Assembly: GCF_003688995.1 (NCBI RefSeq)
Contig: NZ_PENI01000001.1
Location: 186,001-250,000, forward strand
Reading direction: 5' to 3'
Length of the DNA: 64,000 bases
Source of the DNA: Streptomyces shenzhenensis
GTDB taxonomy: Bacteria; Actinomycetota; Actinomycetes; Streptomycetales; Streptomycetaceae
Both the position numbers and the translations under genes were made by a program. Below the pieces are notes generated by a model, which was given only the letters and a program-made list of their open reading frames with translations, was not told where the DNA came from and made no database searches. Positions 8,605 through 16,691 of this stretch are shown here, piece by piece; position 1 is the stretch's first letter; each line of letters starts with the position of its first letter.

Positions 8605-9519
8605 TCAGTACTGCGTCCGCAGGTGCTCCCAGAAGCCGTCCCGGAGCGCGCGCCGCAGCTCCGCCTGGCCGCGCAGCGAGTACTGGAGCAGCCCTTCGGC
8701 CTCGACCAGCAGGTCCTGGTCGACCGAGCCGGGCAGGTAGGGGTGGCCGGGCAGCAGTTCCAGCACGGGCTCCCGGCCGCGCGCGGACAGCCACTTCGCC
8801 GCGATCTGGGCGCCCACGAACCGGACGTCCTCGCGCGTGGGCCGGTTCGCCGTGCCCTCGTAGGCGGCGGTGCGCCGGGAGACGTACGGCTTGAAGAAGT
8901 CCAGGTCGAAGGTGCGCTGGCTGTCGACCTCCCACAGCAGGGGCTCCGCCTGGTTGCGGCCCTCGGGGGCCTCGATGCCCCACAGGTGGACCCGGGCGCC
9001 GTAACCCTGGGCCGCCTCCACCGCCGAGACCAGGTCCTCGTCGCCGCCGATGAGCGCGGCGTCGCTGATGGCGCGGTGCCGGGCCAGGGACTCCAGGTCG
9101 GTGCGGATGAGGGAGTCGACGCCCTTCTGCTGGTTGTTCGCGTTGAGATTACCGAGGCGGACCTTCACGTCGGGGAGTTCGGCGATGGACTGCTGCTCGG
9201 CGGTGTGGATGCGCCGCCGGGCGCCGTCGTACCAGTAGACCCGGAGCAGTCTGCTGTCCGCGAAGATCGTGCGAGCGCGGTCGATGAGCGCCTCGATCAT
9301 GCCCTCCGCGTCGAGGTCAAAGGCGCGCCGGTCCTCCGTCCCGGCCACCAGCCGACCCGCGGCCGCGTAAAGGTATCCGGCGTCCACGAAGATCGCGTGG
9401 GTCGAAGGCGTCTTCGCCACTTCGGCGAGCATGCGCTGGAGCAGCTCGTTGGTGCGCTCGATGCGGGCCTGGATAGGGGCCTGGTCGTCATTCATCGCCT
9501 CTATTGTCTCGGCGGTCAC
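8605..9519 (-). CDS. NYN-domain (PIN-like) protein, putative RNA-binding or nuclease
   Basis: A 304-residue protein whose middle is a NYN/PIN-like nuclease fold. The first acidic residue is in HAIFVDAGYLYAA (near 45), followed by a segment with KGVDSLIRTDLESL (near 130) and the IGGDEDLVSAVEAA segment (near 155), the usual positions of the metal-binding aspartates. The C-terminal 110 residues are a separate conserved extension. The start is unresolved: GTG at 9519 has no clear ribosome site, and ATG at 9495 (MNDDQAP) is an equally good candidate. It is convergent with the hydrolase gene, 27 bp between stops. RNA turnover is the likely theme, by family. Confidence 0.8.
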   Translation of the reverse strand: MTAETIEAMNDDQAPIQARIERTNELLQRMLAEVAKTPSTHAIFVDAGYLYAAAGRLVAGTEDRRAFDLDAEGMIEALIDRARTIFADSRLLRVYWYDGARRRIHTAEQQSIAELPDVKVRLGNLNANNQQKGVDSLIRTDLESLARHRAISDAALIGGDEDLVSAVEAAQGYGARVHLWGIEAPEGRNQAEPLLWEVDSQRTFDLDFFKPYVSRRTAAYEGTANRPTREDVRFVGAQIAAKWLSARGREPVLELLPGHPYLPGSVDQDLLVEAEGLLQYSLRGQAELRRALRDGFWEHLRTQY

Positions 9520-9666
9520 GCTGCGAACACAACCGGTCCCGGTCAGTCTCGTAACTACCTCTTACCAGTCGGTAATTAGACGTTCGAAAAATTTCCTTAG
9601 CGTAGGGAATGTTTGTAACACGCATCCCGTTGACTCATACGGAACAACGAGACGAAGGGAGAAGCC

Positions 9667-9819
9667 ATGCGCTTCGAGATCATGCGACTCGACGAGGTCG
9701 ACGGAACGCCCGTGGACAGCACCGTCGTGGACGCCGCCTCCGTCAACCGGATCGTGCAGCAGGCCGCCGCCATCGGACAGCGGCTGTGGATCCGACCCGC
9801 CGAGAGCACGGCCTCGTAA
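9667..9819 (+). CDS. 50-residue conserved small protein, unknown function
   Basis: A complete 50-codon frame, MRFEIMRLDEVDG to ESTAS, begins at ATG 9667 behind an AAGGGAG ribosome site. It is amphipathic, with a short beta-like start and a helix VNRIVQQAAAIGQRLW. I recall very similar small proteins in other Streptomyces genomes. The 147 bp upstream is unusually AT-rich for this genome (around 9545-9620), consistent with a promoter. A strong hairpin follows the stop. The product is unknown; secretion or membrane signals are absent. Confidence 0.75.
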   Translation: MRFEIMRLDEVDGTPVDSTVVDAASVNRIVQQAAAIGQRLWIRPAESTAS

Positions 9820-9878
9820 CAGACACGGATCACGCGGATCACCGATCACACGGACCACGGATCACCGCGAAAGAGCTT

Positions 9879-9917
9879 CAGAGCCCCCGCGCGGCAGCGA
9901 CGCCGCCGGGGGCTCTG
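9879..9917. terminator. bidirectional terminator
   Basis: An 11-bp outer stem (CAGAGCCCCCG and complement) encloses a further 5-bp stem GCGGC/GCCGC. It lies between the convergent small gene (ending 9819) and marC-like gene (ending 9942), so it can serve both strands. Confidence 0.8.
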
Positions 9918-9941
9918 CGCATACGGCGGGCCGCCCGGGGC

Positions 9942-10547
9942 TCAGACCCCCTTGATCACCTGGGTGATCCCGTTGATGATCTGCTGCACGGCGATGGCGG
10001 AGAGCATCATGCCCGCAAGCCGCGTCACCAGCACCACCCCGCCGTCCTTGATGACCCGGATGATCAGCAGCGAATAGCGCATCACCAGCCACAGCACGAC
10101 ATGAATGGCGAGGATCGCGGACCACACCGAGATCTGTGTGCCCACGGTGTCGGCCTTCTGCACGGCCAGGATGACCGACACGATGGCGCCCGGACCGGCC
10201 AGCAGCGGCATGCCCAGCGGTACGAGAGCGACATTGACGTCTTTGGTCTGCTTCGGCTCGTCCGTCTTGCCGGTGAGCAGGTCGAGCGCGATCAGCAGGA
10301 GGAGCAGACCGCCCGCGATCATCAGCGCGGGCACGGAGACATGCAGGTAGTCGAGGATCTGATGGCCCAGCAGGCCGAAGACGGCGATCACCCCGCCGGC
10401 CACGCAGACGGCCTGGAACGCCATCCGCTTCTGCACCTTCGCGGGGCGCCCTGCGGTCAGCGCGAGGAAGATCGGGGTGATCCCGGGGGGATCCATGATG
10501 ACGAAGAGGGTGAGGAACAGGGAGCCGAAGACGGCGAGGTCGAACAT
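9942..10547 (-). CDS. MarC family integral membrane protein
   Basis: A 201-residue membrane protein with six hydrophobic segments in the MarC/UPF0056 arrangement: helices near residues 4-24, 46-66, 72-92, 108-130, 140-160 and 178-196. Family marks include the early DPPGITPIFLAL segment and LAGPGAIVSVIL in the middle. MarC proteins were once linked to multiple antibiotic resistance, but that has not held up and the transported substrate is unknown. The start ATG at 10547 is the family N-terminus. The PHP gene ends 52 bp upstream on the same strand, so the two may form an operon. Confidence 0.92.
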   Translation of the reverse strand: MFDLAVFGSLFLTLFVIMDPPGITPIFLALTAGRPAKVQKRMAFQAVCVAGGVIAVFGLLGHQILDYLHVSVPALMIAGGLLLLLIALDLLTGKTDEPKQTKDVNVALVPLGMPLLAGPGAIVSVILAVQKADTVGTQISVWSAILAIHVVLWLVMRYSLLIIRVIKDGGVVLVTRLAGMMLSAIAVQQIINGITQVIKGV

Positions 10548-10598
10548 GGGCGCAGCAGAGCCTTGCGGAGGAGACGTACGGGGGGACGCGGGCGGGTG

Positions 10599-11456
10599 TC
10601 AGGCCCCGCCGGTCCCGGGCACCGGGAACGCACCGGTCGCACGCCGGGTGATCTCGCCGTACACCTCCGGGTCCGTGGTGTACTCGCCGAGGGCCACGGT
10701 CTTGCGGCTGCCGTGGTAGTCCGAGGAGCCCGTGACCAGCAGTCCCAGGTCCTTCGCCAGTCCGCGCAGCCGGGTCCTGGCGTCCGCGTCGTGGTCCATG
10801 TGGTCGACCTCGATGCCGTCGAGGCCGGCCGCGGCCATCTCGGCGATGGCGGACTCAGGCACCGTACGGCCGCGCTTGGCGGCGGCCGGGTGCGCGAAGA
10901 CGGTGACCCCGCCGGCGGCCTTGACCAGCCGGATGGCCGCGAACGGGTCGGTCTCGTGCTTCTCCACGAAGGCCCGGCCGCCGTCGGCCAGCCACTCCTC
11001 GGTGAACGCGTCGCTCACGGTCGGCACGACGCCCAGGTCGACGAGCGCGGACGCGACGTGCGGCCGTCCGACGGAACCGTCACCGGCGATCCGCTTCACT
11101 TGCTCCCAGGTGACCGGGACGCCCAGCCCGTTCAGCTTGGCGATCATGCCCTGGGCCCGCGGCACCCGGTCGTCCCGGACCAGCTCGCGCTCGGCGAGCA
11201 GGGCGGGCTCCTCGGGGTCGAAGAGGTAGGCCAGCAGGTGCATGGAGATGCCGTCGATACGGCAGGACAGCTCGGCGCCCGTGACGAGGGTGAGCCCCTG
11301 CGGGAGCGCGGCGACGGCCTCGGCGTGGCCGCGGGTGGTGTCGTGGTCGGTCAGCGCGACGACGTCCAGACCGGCCGCCGCCGCGTTCCGCACCAGCTCG
11401 GCCGGGGTGTCCGTGCCGTCGGACGCCGTGGAGTGGCAGTGCATGTCGATGCGCAC
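10599..11456 (-). CDS. PHP-domain phosphoesterase (RNase AM / YciV-like)
   Basis: A 285-residue metal-dependent phosphoesterase. The PHP motifs are visible: MRIDMHCHS at the start (metal-binding HxH), LTDHDTTRG near 37, the GAELSCR glutamate near 61, HPAAAKRG near 197, and SDYHGS near 249. Homologues act on RNA 5' ends or 3',5'-nucleoside bisphosphates. The frame starts directly at the conserved MRIDMHCH, so the start is secure. It precedes marC on the same strand by 52 bp and follows the zinc-ribbon gene at 11610 by 153 bp. Confidence 0.9.
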   Translation of the reverse strand: MRIDMHCHSTASDGTDTPAELVRNAAAAGLDVVALTDHDTTRGHAEAVAALPQGLTLVTGAELSCRIDGISMHLLAYLFDPEEPALLAERELVRDDRVPRAQGMIAKLNGLGVPVTWEQVKRIAGDGSVGRPHVASALVDLGVVPTVSDAFTEEWLADGGRAFVEKHETDPFAAIRLVKAAGGVTVFAHPAAAKRGRTVPESAIAEMAAAGLDGIEVDHMDHDADARTRLRGLAKDLGLLVTGSSDYHGSRKTVALGEYTTDPEVYGEITRRATGAFPVPGTGGA

Positions 11457-11609
11457 GACGCGAACTCCAGGCGGGGACGGGACCGAAGGGACACCTAAGG
11501 ATAACCGGCGTCCACGGATGCCATGTCACGGCCGAAGCACGCCTGCGCCCCCTACCGCGGCCTCCTCCCGGCCCCGACAGCCGCCGCACGGCCGGCCCGC
11601 CGGCGACGC

Positions 11610-12251
11610 TCAGGGTTCCAGCAGCCTCGGCGACAGCGCTCCACAGGGCACCAGGTCCAGCTCGGCGCCCGCGTCCCGCAGGTCCGTCAGCACCAGTTCG
11701 TCGTACATGAGCATGCCCGTCTGCTCGGGCCACACCACGGCCCACAGCCACAGCCCGCGGGCCTCCCCGGCGAAGACGGCGCGGTCGTCGGGGGTGCCGG
11801 TGACGTGCCAGAGCGGGGTCGGGCGGCCGGCGGCCAGCACCTTGGCCTGGGGCGGTTTCTCTACGTTCATGTACGGTCCCGGATCGGGCCCGTCGATGCC
11901 CGCGTAATGCGCGCCGAGGCCGACGCCGAGCTCCTCGGCGACCAGGATCAGCTCACCCACACCGCCGAGCGGGCCGGGTCCCGAGCAGGCCACCGCGGTC
12001 GCCCGGCCGCCGCTGCGGTCGTCGCCCGCGCAGGCCACCCCCGTGAACAGCCAGCCGACCGGCAGCGGCCAGGGCATCCACACCGGCACCTGCGTCCGAT
12101 GGACCACGACGCTGAGGGCCTCGACGCTGGGCGGGATCACGGGCTGCAGCGGATGCACCGTCCCGTGCACATCGCACTGCCAGGAATCGGCGAAGAGTCC
12201 GGGAGCCCTGACCCGGCCACCGCACTTCGGGCAACTGGGTTCGCCCCTCAT
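11610..12251 (-). CDS. DUF6758-like zinc-ribbon protein
   Basis: A 213-residue protein starting MRGEPSCPKCGG. The N-terminal CxxC with a later C-x2-H (WQCDVHG) resembles a zinc ribbon. The remainder is a conserved mixed alpha/beta domain rich in Trp and Pro, with no membrane segment. It matches a family I know only as an uncharacterised Streptomyces protein (DUF6758). The ATG at 12251 is preferred to an in-frame GTG at 12275 because conservation begins there, although no strong ribosome site is seen for either. Role unknown. Confidence 0.8.
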   Translation of the reverse strand: MRGEPSCPKCGGRVRAPGLFADSWQCDVHGTVHPLQPVIPPSVEALSVVVHRTQVPVWMPWPLPVGWLFTGVACAGDDRSGGRATAVACSGPGPLGGVGELILVAEELGVGLGAHYAGIDGPDPGPYMNVEKPPQAKVLAAGRPTPLWHVTGTPDDRAVFAGEARGLWLWAVVWPEQTGMLMYDELVLTDLRDAGAELDLVPCGALSPRLLEP

Positions 12252-12349
12252 AGGGCCCCACGGTCCTACCCGCACACCGCCACGTCAAGGACGATCACCC
12301 GTCCGGACGGAAACCCCCGCCAGGGGGCGCCGCCCGGTTCGGAGCGCAC

Positions 12350-12740
12350 AGGGACACCCAGCCCAAGGCAGTCTGGGCGACGGCCGGCGCCTCGGTCGTC
12401 GCCTTCATGGGCATCGGCCTGGCCGACCCGATCCTGCCGTCCATCACCCAGGGCCTGCACACCACCGCCGGCCAGGTCTCCTGCTGTACGAGTCCGCGCT
12501 CGGCCTCGGCATGGCGTGCGGCCCGCTGCTGGGCGCGGTGCTCGGCAACGTCGGCCGGCGCTACCCGTTCTTCGGCACGGCCACGCTGACGGCGATCGGC
12601 TTCCTGTGCATGGCGGTGTCCCTGACGGAACAGCCGACGCCGGCCCGCAGGACCTCGCTGCTCGGCGCGCTCGTGGTCGTCGTGCGGCGGTCCGCGCTCA
12701 CCGACGAGGCGGTGGAGCCGGCGAGGACGAGGTCGGCGGC
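12350..12740 (+). pseudogene. decayed MFS transporter fragment
   Basis: Two pieces of a major facilitator transporter lie in different frames. From 12365 the frame reads AVWATAGASVVAFMGIG then LADPILPSITQGLHTTAG, a typical first helix of a drug-efflux MFS protein. At about 12480 the frame breaks and the next frame continues LYESALGLGMACGPLLGAVL then FFGTATLTAIGFLCMAVSL, which belongs to helices further along. About 80 residues between them are missing and the C-terminal half is gone. This is a deletion and frameshift remnant, not a functional gene. Its former start and promoter are not identifiable. Confidence 0.78.
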
Positions 12741-12793
12741 TTCGCCAACTGGCCCGTTCCGGCCAGGATTCGGTGAGATCGGTCACTCTCGGG

Positions 12794-13390
12794 TCAGCCG
12801 AGCGGGACGGATCCGCGAGCGGCGTCCCGCAGGTCCGTACCGTGCGTCAGCCAGCGTTCCTGGAGAGCCTGGGCGCCGTGCACGCGTTTCCATGCGGCCT
12901 CGTTCGGGGTCATCGGGAGCAGCGGCAGGAACCGTACGGGATCCATCGGCGCGTCCAGCTCCAGGTCCTCGACCAGTCCGCCCGGCTCGGCGACCAGGAC
13001 GGAGCCGAAGGGCGCCCCCGGCCACAACGGCTCGCCCACGTCGAGGGACGCGCCCGGGGCCACGACCACGCCCTCCACCTGCGGCGAGGCGGCGAGCACG
13101 GCGAGCGGACGAAGCACCTTGCCGGTGTCGGCGAGGCCGGCGCGTACGGACAGGACCAGCTCGGCGCGGGGGCCCCGGACGGGGTCCGCGAGCACCGTCG
13201 TGGGGTCCGTCATGGGATGGGCGGACATGCCGAGCGTGGCGTAGCGGACGACGGCTCCCTCACGGTCGCGGTCCTGGAAGCGGAGCACCTCGATGCGGTC
13301 CGTACCGAGGAAGGTGACGGCCGCGCGCGCGTCCGGTTCGCCCAGCGCGGTGCGCAACCGCGCCTCGACCAGAGGAAGAACATCAACCAT
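12794..13390 (-). CDS. suppressor-of-fused (SUFU) domain protein
   Basis: A 198-residue single-domain protein of the bacterial SUFU family. It has the ordered beta-rich pattern EVLRFQDRDREGAVVRYATLGMS, a segment AELVLSVR, and the Trp-rich region FGSVLVAEPGG followed by LPLLPMTPNEAAW. Bacterial SUFU proteins are often immunity or regulatory proteins, but this lone chromosomal copy has no toxin next to it. The ATG at 13390 (MVDVLPLVEARL) is preferred to the TTG at 13423. The gene is divergent from corA, separated by 490 bp containing a structured leader. Confidence 0.82.
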   Translation of the reverse strand: MVDVLPLVEARLRTALGEPDARAAVTFLGTDRIEVLRFQDRDREGAVVRYATLGMSAHPMTDPTTVLADPVRGPRAELVLSVRAGLADTGKVLRPLAVLAASPQVEGVVVAPGASLDVGEPLWPGAPFGSVLVAEPGGLVEDLELDAPMDPVRFLPLLPMTPNEAAWKRVHGAQALQERWLTHGTDLRDAARGSVPLG

Positions 13391-13432
13391 GCGGCGAGCA
13401 TAGAACTCGTCAGCAGCGGGCAAAGCGTCACC

Positions 13433-13640
13433 TTGACACTGCGGTCGGCTGATACTCTTGGCCGGTGGTTCGGGGCAGCACGCAGAAGCGTCGCATCGAG
13501 TCCCGACGCCTGTGAGACTCCCCTACGGGGAATGGACCGTCCCTCACGAGGGACCGGCTGGAGGAGGTGGGGCTGCCATGGATCGAAGTCGGCCGTGCAG
13601 TACCACCCGCTCTTCCGGCTGTTGAAGTAGCCGTTCCGGA
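13433..13640 (+). promoter_or_regulatory. candidate promoter and structured leader upstream of corA
   Basis: A TTGACA box at 13433 is followed by TACTCT at 13453; the spacing of 14 is short, so the promoter is tentative. Downstream are three consecutive hairpins: TCCCC-TAC-GGGGA at 13519-13531; GTCCCTC/GAGGGAC at 13539-13554; and a longer interrupted stem, GGTGG (13566), CTGC (13573) and ATGG (13578), pairing with CCGT, GCAG (13597) and CCACC (13603). The corA start is 240 bp further on. This looks like a structured 5' leader and could be a metal-responsive element. It does not match the M-box or other riboswitch consensuses I know. Confidence 0.45.
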
Positions 13641-13881
13641 TCTGGCCTACCGCCACCTCTCGCGCTCGCGTCGTCGTACGTGCCCTCGGAAGAGCACTTC
13701 GTTCTGTCCTGCCTGATCTGACCGATCTGAATCAGCAGCGAAGCTCGCCACCGCGACGGTGCGGTGCTCCCCGCTTTGTGGACGTGCCAAACATGTGCAC
13801 TCAGGACGTCCTCATTCCGGGCAGTTCCAGCCGTGACCGCGGCCCTTTCGCGCTTCGCCGCCCACCGCGAAGGAGCCCGCC

Positions 13882-15015
13882 ATGTCGATGATCCGCGACC
13901 TGCGTGCCGTGGTCCGTCCCTCCCGCCCCTCCCTGCGCAAGAGCGCGCCGCGCCGCGACACCGGGGCCTACGACACCACCCGCGACCCCTCGACCCCCTC
14001 GGCCGTCGTCGACTGCGCCGTCTACCGGGACGGCGCCCGGGTCGAGAGCGCCAAGCCGCTGACCCCGCACGAGGCGATGCGCCAGGTGCGGCGCGACGGG
14101 GGGTTCGTGTGGATCGGGCTGCACGAGCCCACGGAGGCCGAATTCGCCGGTATCGCAAGCGAGTTCGGGCTGCACCCGCTGGCCGTGGAGGACGCGGTGC
14201 AGGCGCACCAGCGGCCGAAGCTGGAGCGGTACGACGACTCGCTGTTCACCGTGTTCCGGACGGTCCACTACGTCGAGCACGACCAGCTCACCGCCACCAG
14301 CGAGGTCGTGGAGACCGGCGAGGTCATGTGCTTCACCGGGCGGGACTTCTTCATCACCGTCCGGCACGGCGGGCAGGGTTCGCTGCGGGCGCTGCGGCAC
14401 CGGCTGCAGGACGACCCGCAGTTGCTGGCCAAGGGGCCGTCGGCCGTGCTGCACGCGATCGCCGACCATGTCGTCGACGGATACCTCGCGGTCGCGGACG
14501 CCGTGCAGGACGACATCGACGAGGTGGAGACCGAGGTCTTCTCGCCGAGCCGCAAGGGCGGGGCGTCGCGCGGTGTGGACTCGGCGCGGATCTACCAGCT
14601 CAAGCGCGAGGTGCTGGAGTTCAAGCGCGCGGTCTCGCCGCTGATGCGGCCGATGCAACTGCTGAGCGAGCGGCCGATGCGGCTGATCGACCCGGAGATC
14701 CAGAAGTACTTCCGGGACGTCGCCGACCATGTCGCCCGGGTGCAGGAGCAGGTCGTGGGCTTCGACGAGCTGCTCAACTCCATTCTCCAGGCCAACCTGG
14801 CGCAGGCGTCGGTCGCGCAGAACGAGGACATGCGGAAGATCACGGCATGGGCCGCGATCATCGCCGTACCGACGATGGTGTGCGGGGTCTACGGCATGAA
14901 CTTCCATAACATGCCCGAGCTGAGGTGGAAGTACGGCTATCCGCTGGTCATGGGCGTCACGGTGGCGCTCTGTCTGACCATCCACCGCACGCTCAAGCGC
15001 AACGGCTGGCTGTGA
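13882..15015 (+). CDS. corA: CorA-family magnesium/cobalt channel
   Basis: A 377-residue divalent cation channel. The long cytoplasmic N-terminal funnel is followed by two C-terminal membrane helices. The first carries the invariant pore motif GMN (residues 338-340, in VCGVYGMNF) and the second is YPLVMGVTVALCLTIHRTL. The C-terminus ends in positively charged RTLKRNGWL, as usual. The start ATG at 13882 has AAGGAG six bases away. It lies behind a 490-bp region with a possible structured leader, and ahead of genes for an MgtE-like and a DUF1003 protein, so a magnesium link is plausible for the block. Mg2+ is the expected ion; Co2+ or Ni2+ cannot be excluded. Confidence 0.95.
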   Translation: MSMIRDLRAVVRPSRPSLRKSAPRRDTGAYDTTRDPSTPSAVVDCAVYRDGARVESAKPLTPHEAMRQVRRDGGFVWIGLHEPTEAEFAGIASEFGLHPLAVEDAVQAHQRPKLERYDDSLFTVFRTVHYVEHDQLTATSEVVETGEVMCFTGRDFFITVRHGGQGSLRALRHRLQDDPQLLAKGPSAVLHAIADHVVDGYLAVADAVQDDIDEVETEVFSPSRKGGASRGVDSARIYQLKREVLEFKRAVSPLMRPMQLLSERPMRLIDPEIQKYFRDVADHVARVQEQVVGFDELLNSILQANLAQASVAQNEDMRKITAWAAIIAVPTMVCGVYGMNFHNMPELRWKYGYPLVMGVTVALCLTIHRTLKRNGWL

Positions 15016-15068
15016 CGGCGGTCGCGGCCACCGAGGCCGGCGGCGGGACGGCTGGTTAGGCTGGTCGC

Positions 15069-15584
15069 ATGACAACCGAGCTGCTCGACCGGGCCCTCGT
15101 CGAGGAGGCCACGAAGAAGTCCGGCCTCGTCTGGGTCCGCGGTGCCGGGGTGCCGGCCGCGCGTGCGCTGTGGCACGCGTGGCACGACGGAGCGGCGTGC
15201 CTGGTCGGCGACGGGCCCGGGGAACAGCCGCTGCCCGGACTCACCGACGGCGGCTCGGCCGAGGTGACCGTGCGCAGCAAGGACAAGGGCGGCCGGCTGG
15301 TCACCTGGGCGGCGACGGTGTCCGAACTCCCGCCGGGGTCCGCGGAGTGGGCGGCGGCGGTGAGCGAGCTGAAGGGCAAGCGGCTCAACGCGCCCGACGG
15401 CGAGGCGATGACGGACCGTTGGTCCCGCGAGTGCCGGGTGCTCCGCCTGACACCGACGGGCACGACGGCGCCCCTCCCGGACGGGCCGCTCGCCGCGCCC
15501 CCGCCGCCGACGCCGGCAACGACCCGCCAGCCGGCCCCCGCGGCCCTGCCACGCCTCCTGGCCCGCCGCAGGAACCGAAAGTAA
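15069..15584 (+). CDS. conserved actinobacterial protein, possible FMN-binding split-barrel type
   Basis: A 171-residue protein starting MTTELLDRALVEEA. The first 120 residues show a compact beta-rich pattern (SGLVWVRG, GAACLVGDGPGEQPLPG, AEVTVRSKDKGGRLVTWAATV) that resembles split-barrel flavin or deazaflavin binders of the pyridoxamine-oxidase type; this is a pattern resemblance, not proof. The C-terminal 40 residues are Pro/Ala-rich and end in basic RRRNRK. It follows corA by 53 bp on the same strand and may be cotranscribed. No catalytic residues can be named. Confidence 0.68.
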   Translation: MTTELLDRALVEEATKKSGLVWVRGAGVPAARALWHAWHDGAACLVGDGPGEQPLPGLTDGGSAEVTVRSKDKGGRLVTWAATVSELPPGSAEWAAAVSELKGKRLNAPDGEAMTDRWSRECRVLRLTPTGTTAPLPDGPLAAPPPPTPATTRQPAPAALPRLLARRRNRK

Positions 15585-15654
15585 CGCCCCCTCAAGGGAC
15601 CGGGGTCGACCCGGCATGGGGCACGTCAGTGACCCAGGGCGTCCGGCCCGCCGC

Positions 15655-16410
15655 TCACGACGTCGGCAGTTGTTTGCCGTAGTCCACCGTCTCGTCCTTC
15701 GACGGCTCGGCGAGGGGGAAGTCCTTGCCCCAGTCGGAGAAGCGGAGCGTCCCCGCGTCGCCCGCGCGGGTCAGGCTGAGCGGGTACGGCGTGCCCTCCA
15801 GGGAGACGTCGAGGCTGCCGCCGGAGCCCTTGTCGCCGGTGATACGGATGGTGCGGACGCCGGACTGCTCGTGGTGGCCGGCGGTGGCCAGGGCGCCGTG
15901 CAGGCTCAGCAGCCCGTCGAGGAGCACAGCCTTGTCCGTGAAGCCGCTGAACTTCTTGTACGCGGGGTCGCCCTGCGGCACCTTCACGTACTTGCCGTCC
16001 AGTTTGTCCGCGGTCGCCGTCTCCCCGCCCTTCCCGTCGCCGCTGTCCGCATGGCTCCAGAAGCCCGCGTCGGCCTTCAGATACAGCTGCTCGCCGATCC
16101 GCAGCAGCCGGAAGGTCGCCCCCTCCGAGGTCACCGAGCCCGTACCGCCGTCGGCCTTCAGCCGCATGTCGAGCTTGTACGTGCTCCCGCTGGTCACCAC
16201 GGTCCCCGACAGCCGTACCGCCCCGGCCGAGTCCGCCGCCGCCCGGGTCCGCGACTGGATCGTGTCGGCGGGCAGCTTGCCCACCCCGTTGGTGCCCGCG
16301 TCCGGATCCTCGCTGCACCCCGTGAGCCCCGTCACGCCCGTCACGGCCAGCGCGCACATCGCGGTCACCACCACGGCCCGGCGAATACGGCCCTGCGGAA
16401 TCACGGTCAC
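15655..16410 (-). CDS. LppX/LprAFG-type lipoprotein
   Basis: A 251-residue exported lipoprotein. The start GTG at 16410 gives a basic N-region (GRIRR), a hydrophobic core AVVVTAMCALAVTGVTGL and a lipobox LTGC; the longer frame to 16584 has no such organisation. The mature part has the LppX_LprAFG pattern of beta strands (RLSGTVVTSG, YKLDMRLKADGG, LYLKADAGFW, and ISLTRAG-like strands near the end). Family members are periplasmic-side lipid-binding proteins in mycobacteria; the Streptomyces ligand is unknown. It is convergent with the gene at 15069, 70 bp between stops. Confidence 0.87.
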   Translation of the reverse strand: MTVIPQGRIRRAVVVTAMCALAVTGVTGLTGCSEDPDAGTNGVGKLPADTIQSRTRAAADSAGAVRLSGTVVTSGSTYKLDMRLKADGGTGSVTSEGATFRLLRIGEQLYLKADAGFWSHADSGDGKGGETATADKLDGKYVKVPQGDPAYKKFSGFTDKAVLLDGLLSLHGALATAGHHEQSGVRTIRITGDKGSGGSLDVSLEGTPYPLSLTRAGDAGTLRFSDWGKDFPLAEPSKDETVDYGKQLPTS

Positions 16411-16691
16411 AGGCGGGGCTGCCTTTCTGCTGGATCCTGAGCGGCGTACGGCAGCGTACCGGGGCCGTCGAGCCTTGGCGGAGCCAGTCCGTCCGGACCG
16501 CTCACCAGGGCGTATCCGATCGGGACGGGCTAGCCTGAACCCCACCGAGCGGGCAATTCGGAAAGGGGGACGAAAGGGGGACACGGAAACGCGCGGCCAG
16601 CGGCCTGCCGTACGCGGCCGGCAGCGAGCCGTACCCGGCCGGCGGCCTCGCCGTACGCGGAGGAAGCCAAGGAAGCTGAGGAAGCACAGTC

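Noticed and set aside
13433..13458. Standard housekeeping promoter before corA
   Set aside because: TTGACA is good, but the nearest -10 candidate is only 14 bases away, so it was kept only as tentative.
13500..13600. M-box magnesium riboswitch
   Set aside because: Only a short GTGAGACTCCC stretch resembles the consensus; the other conserved blocks were not found.
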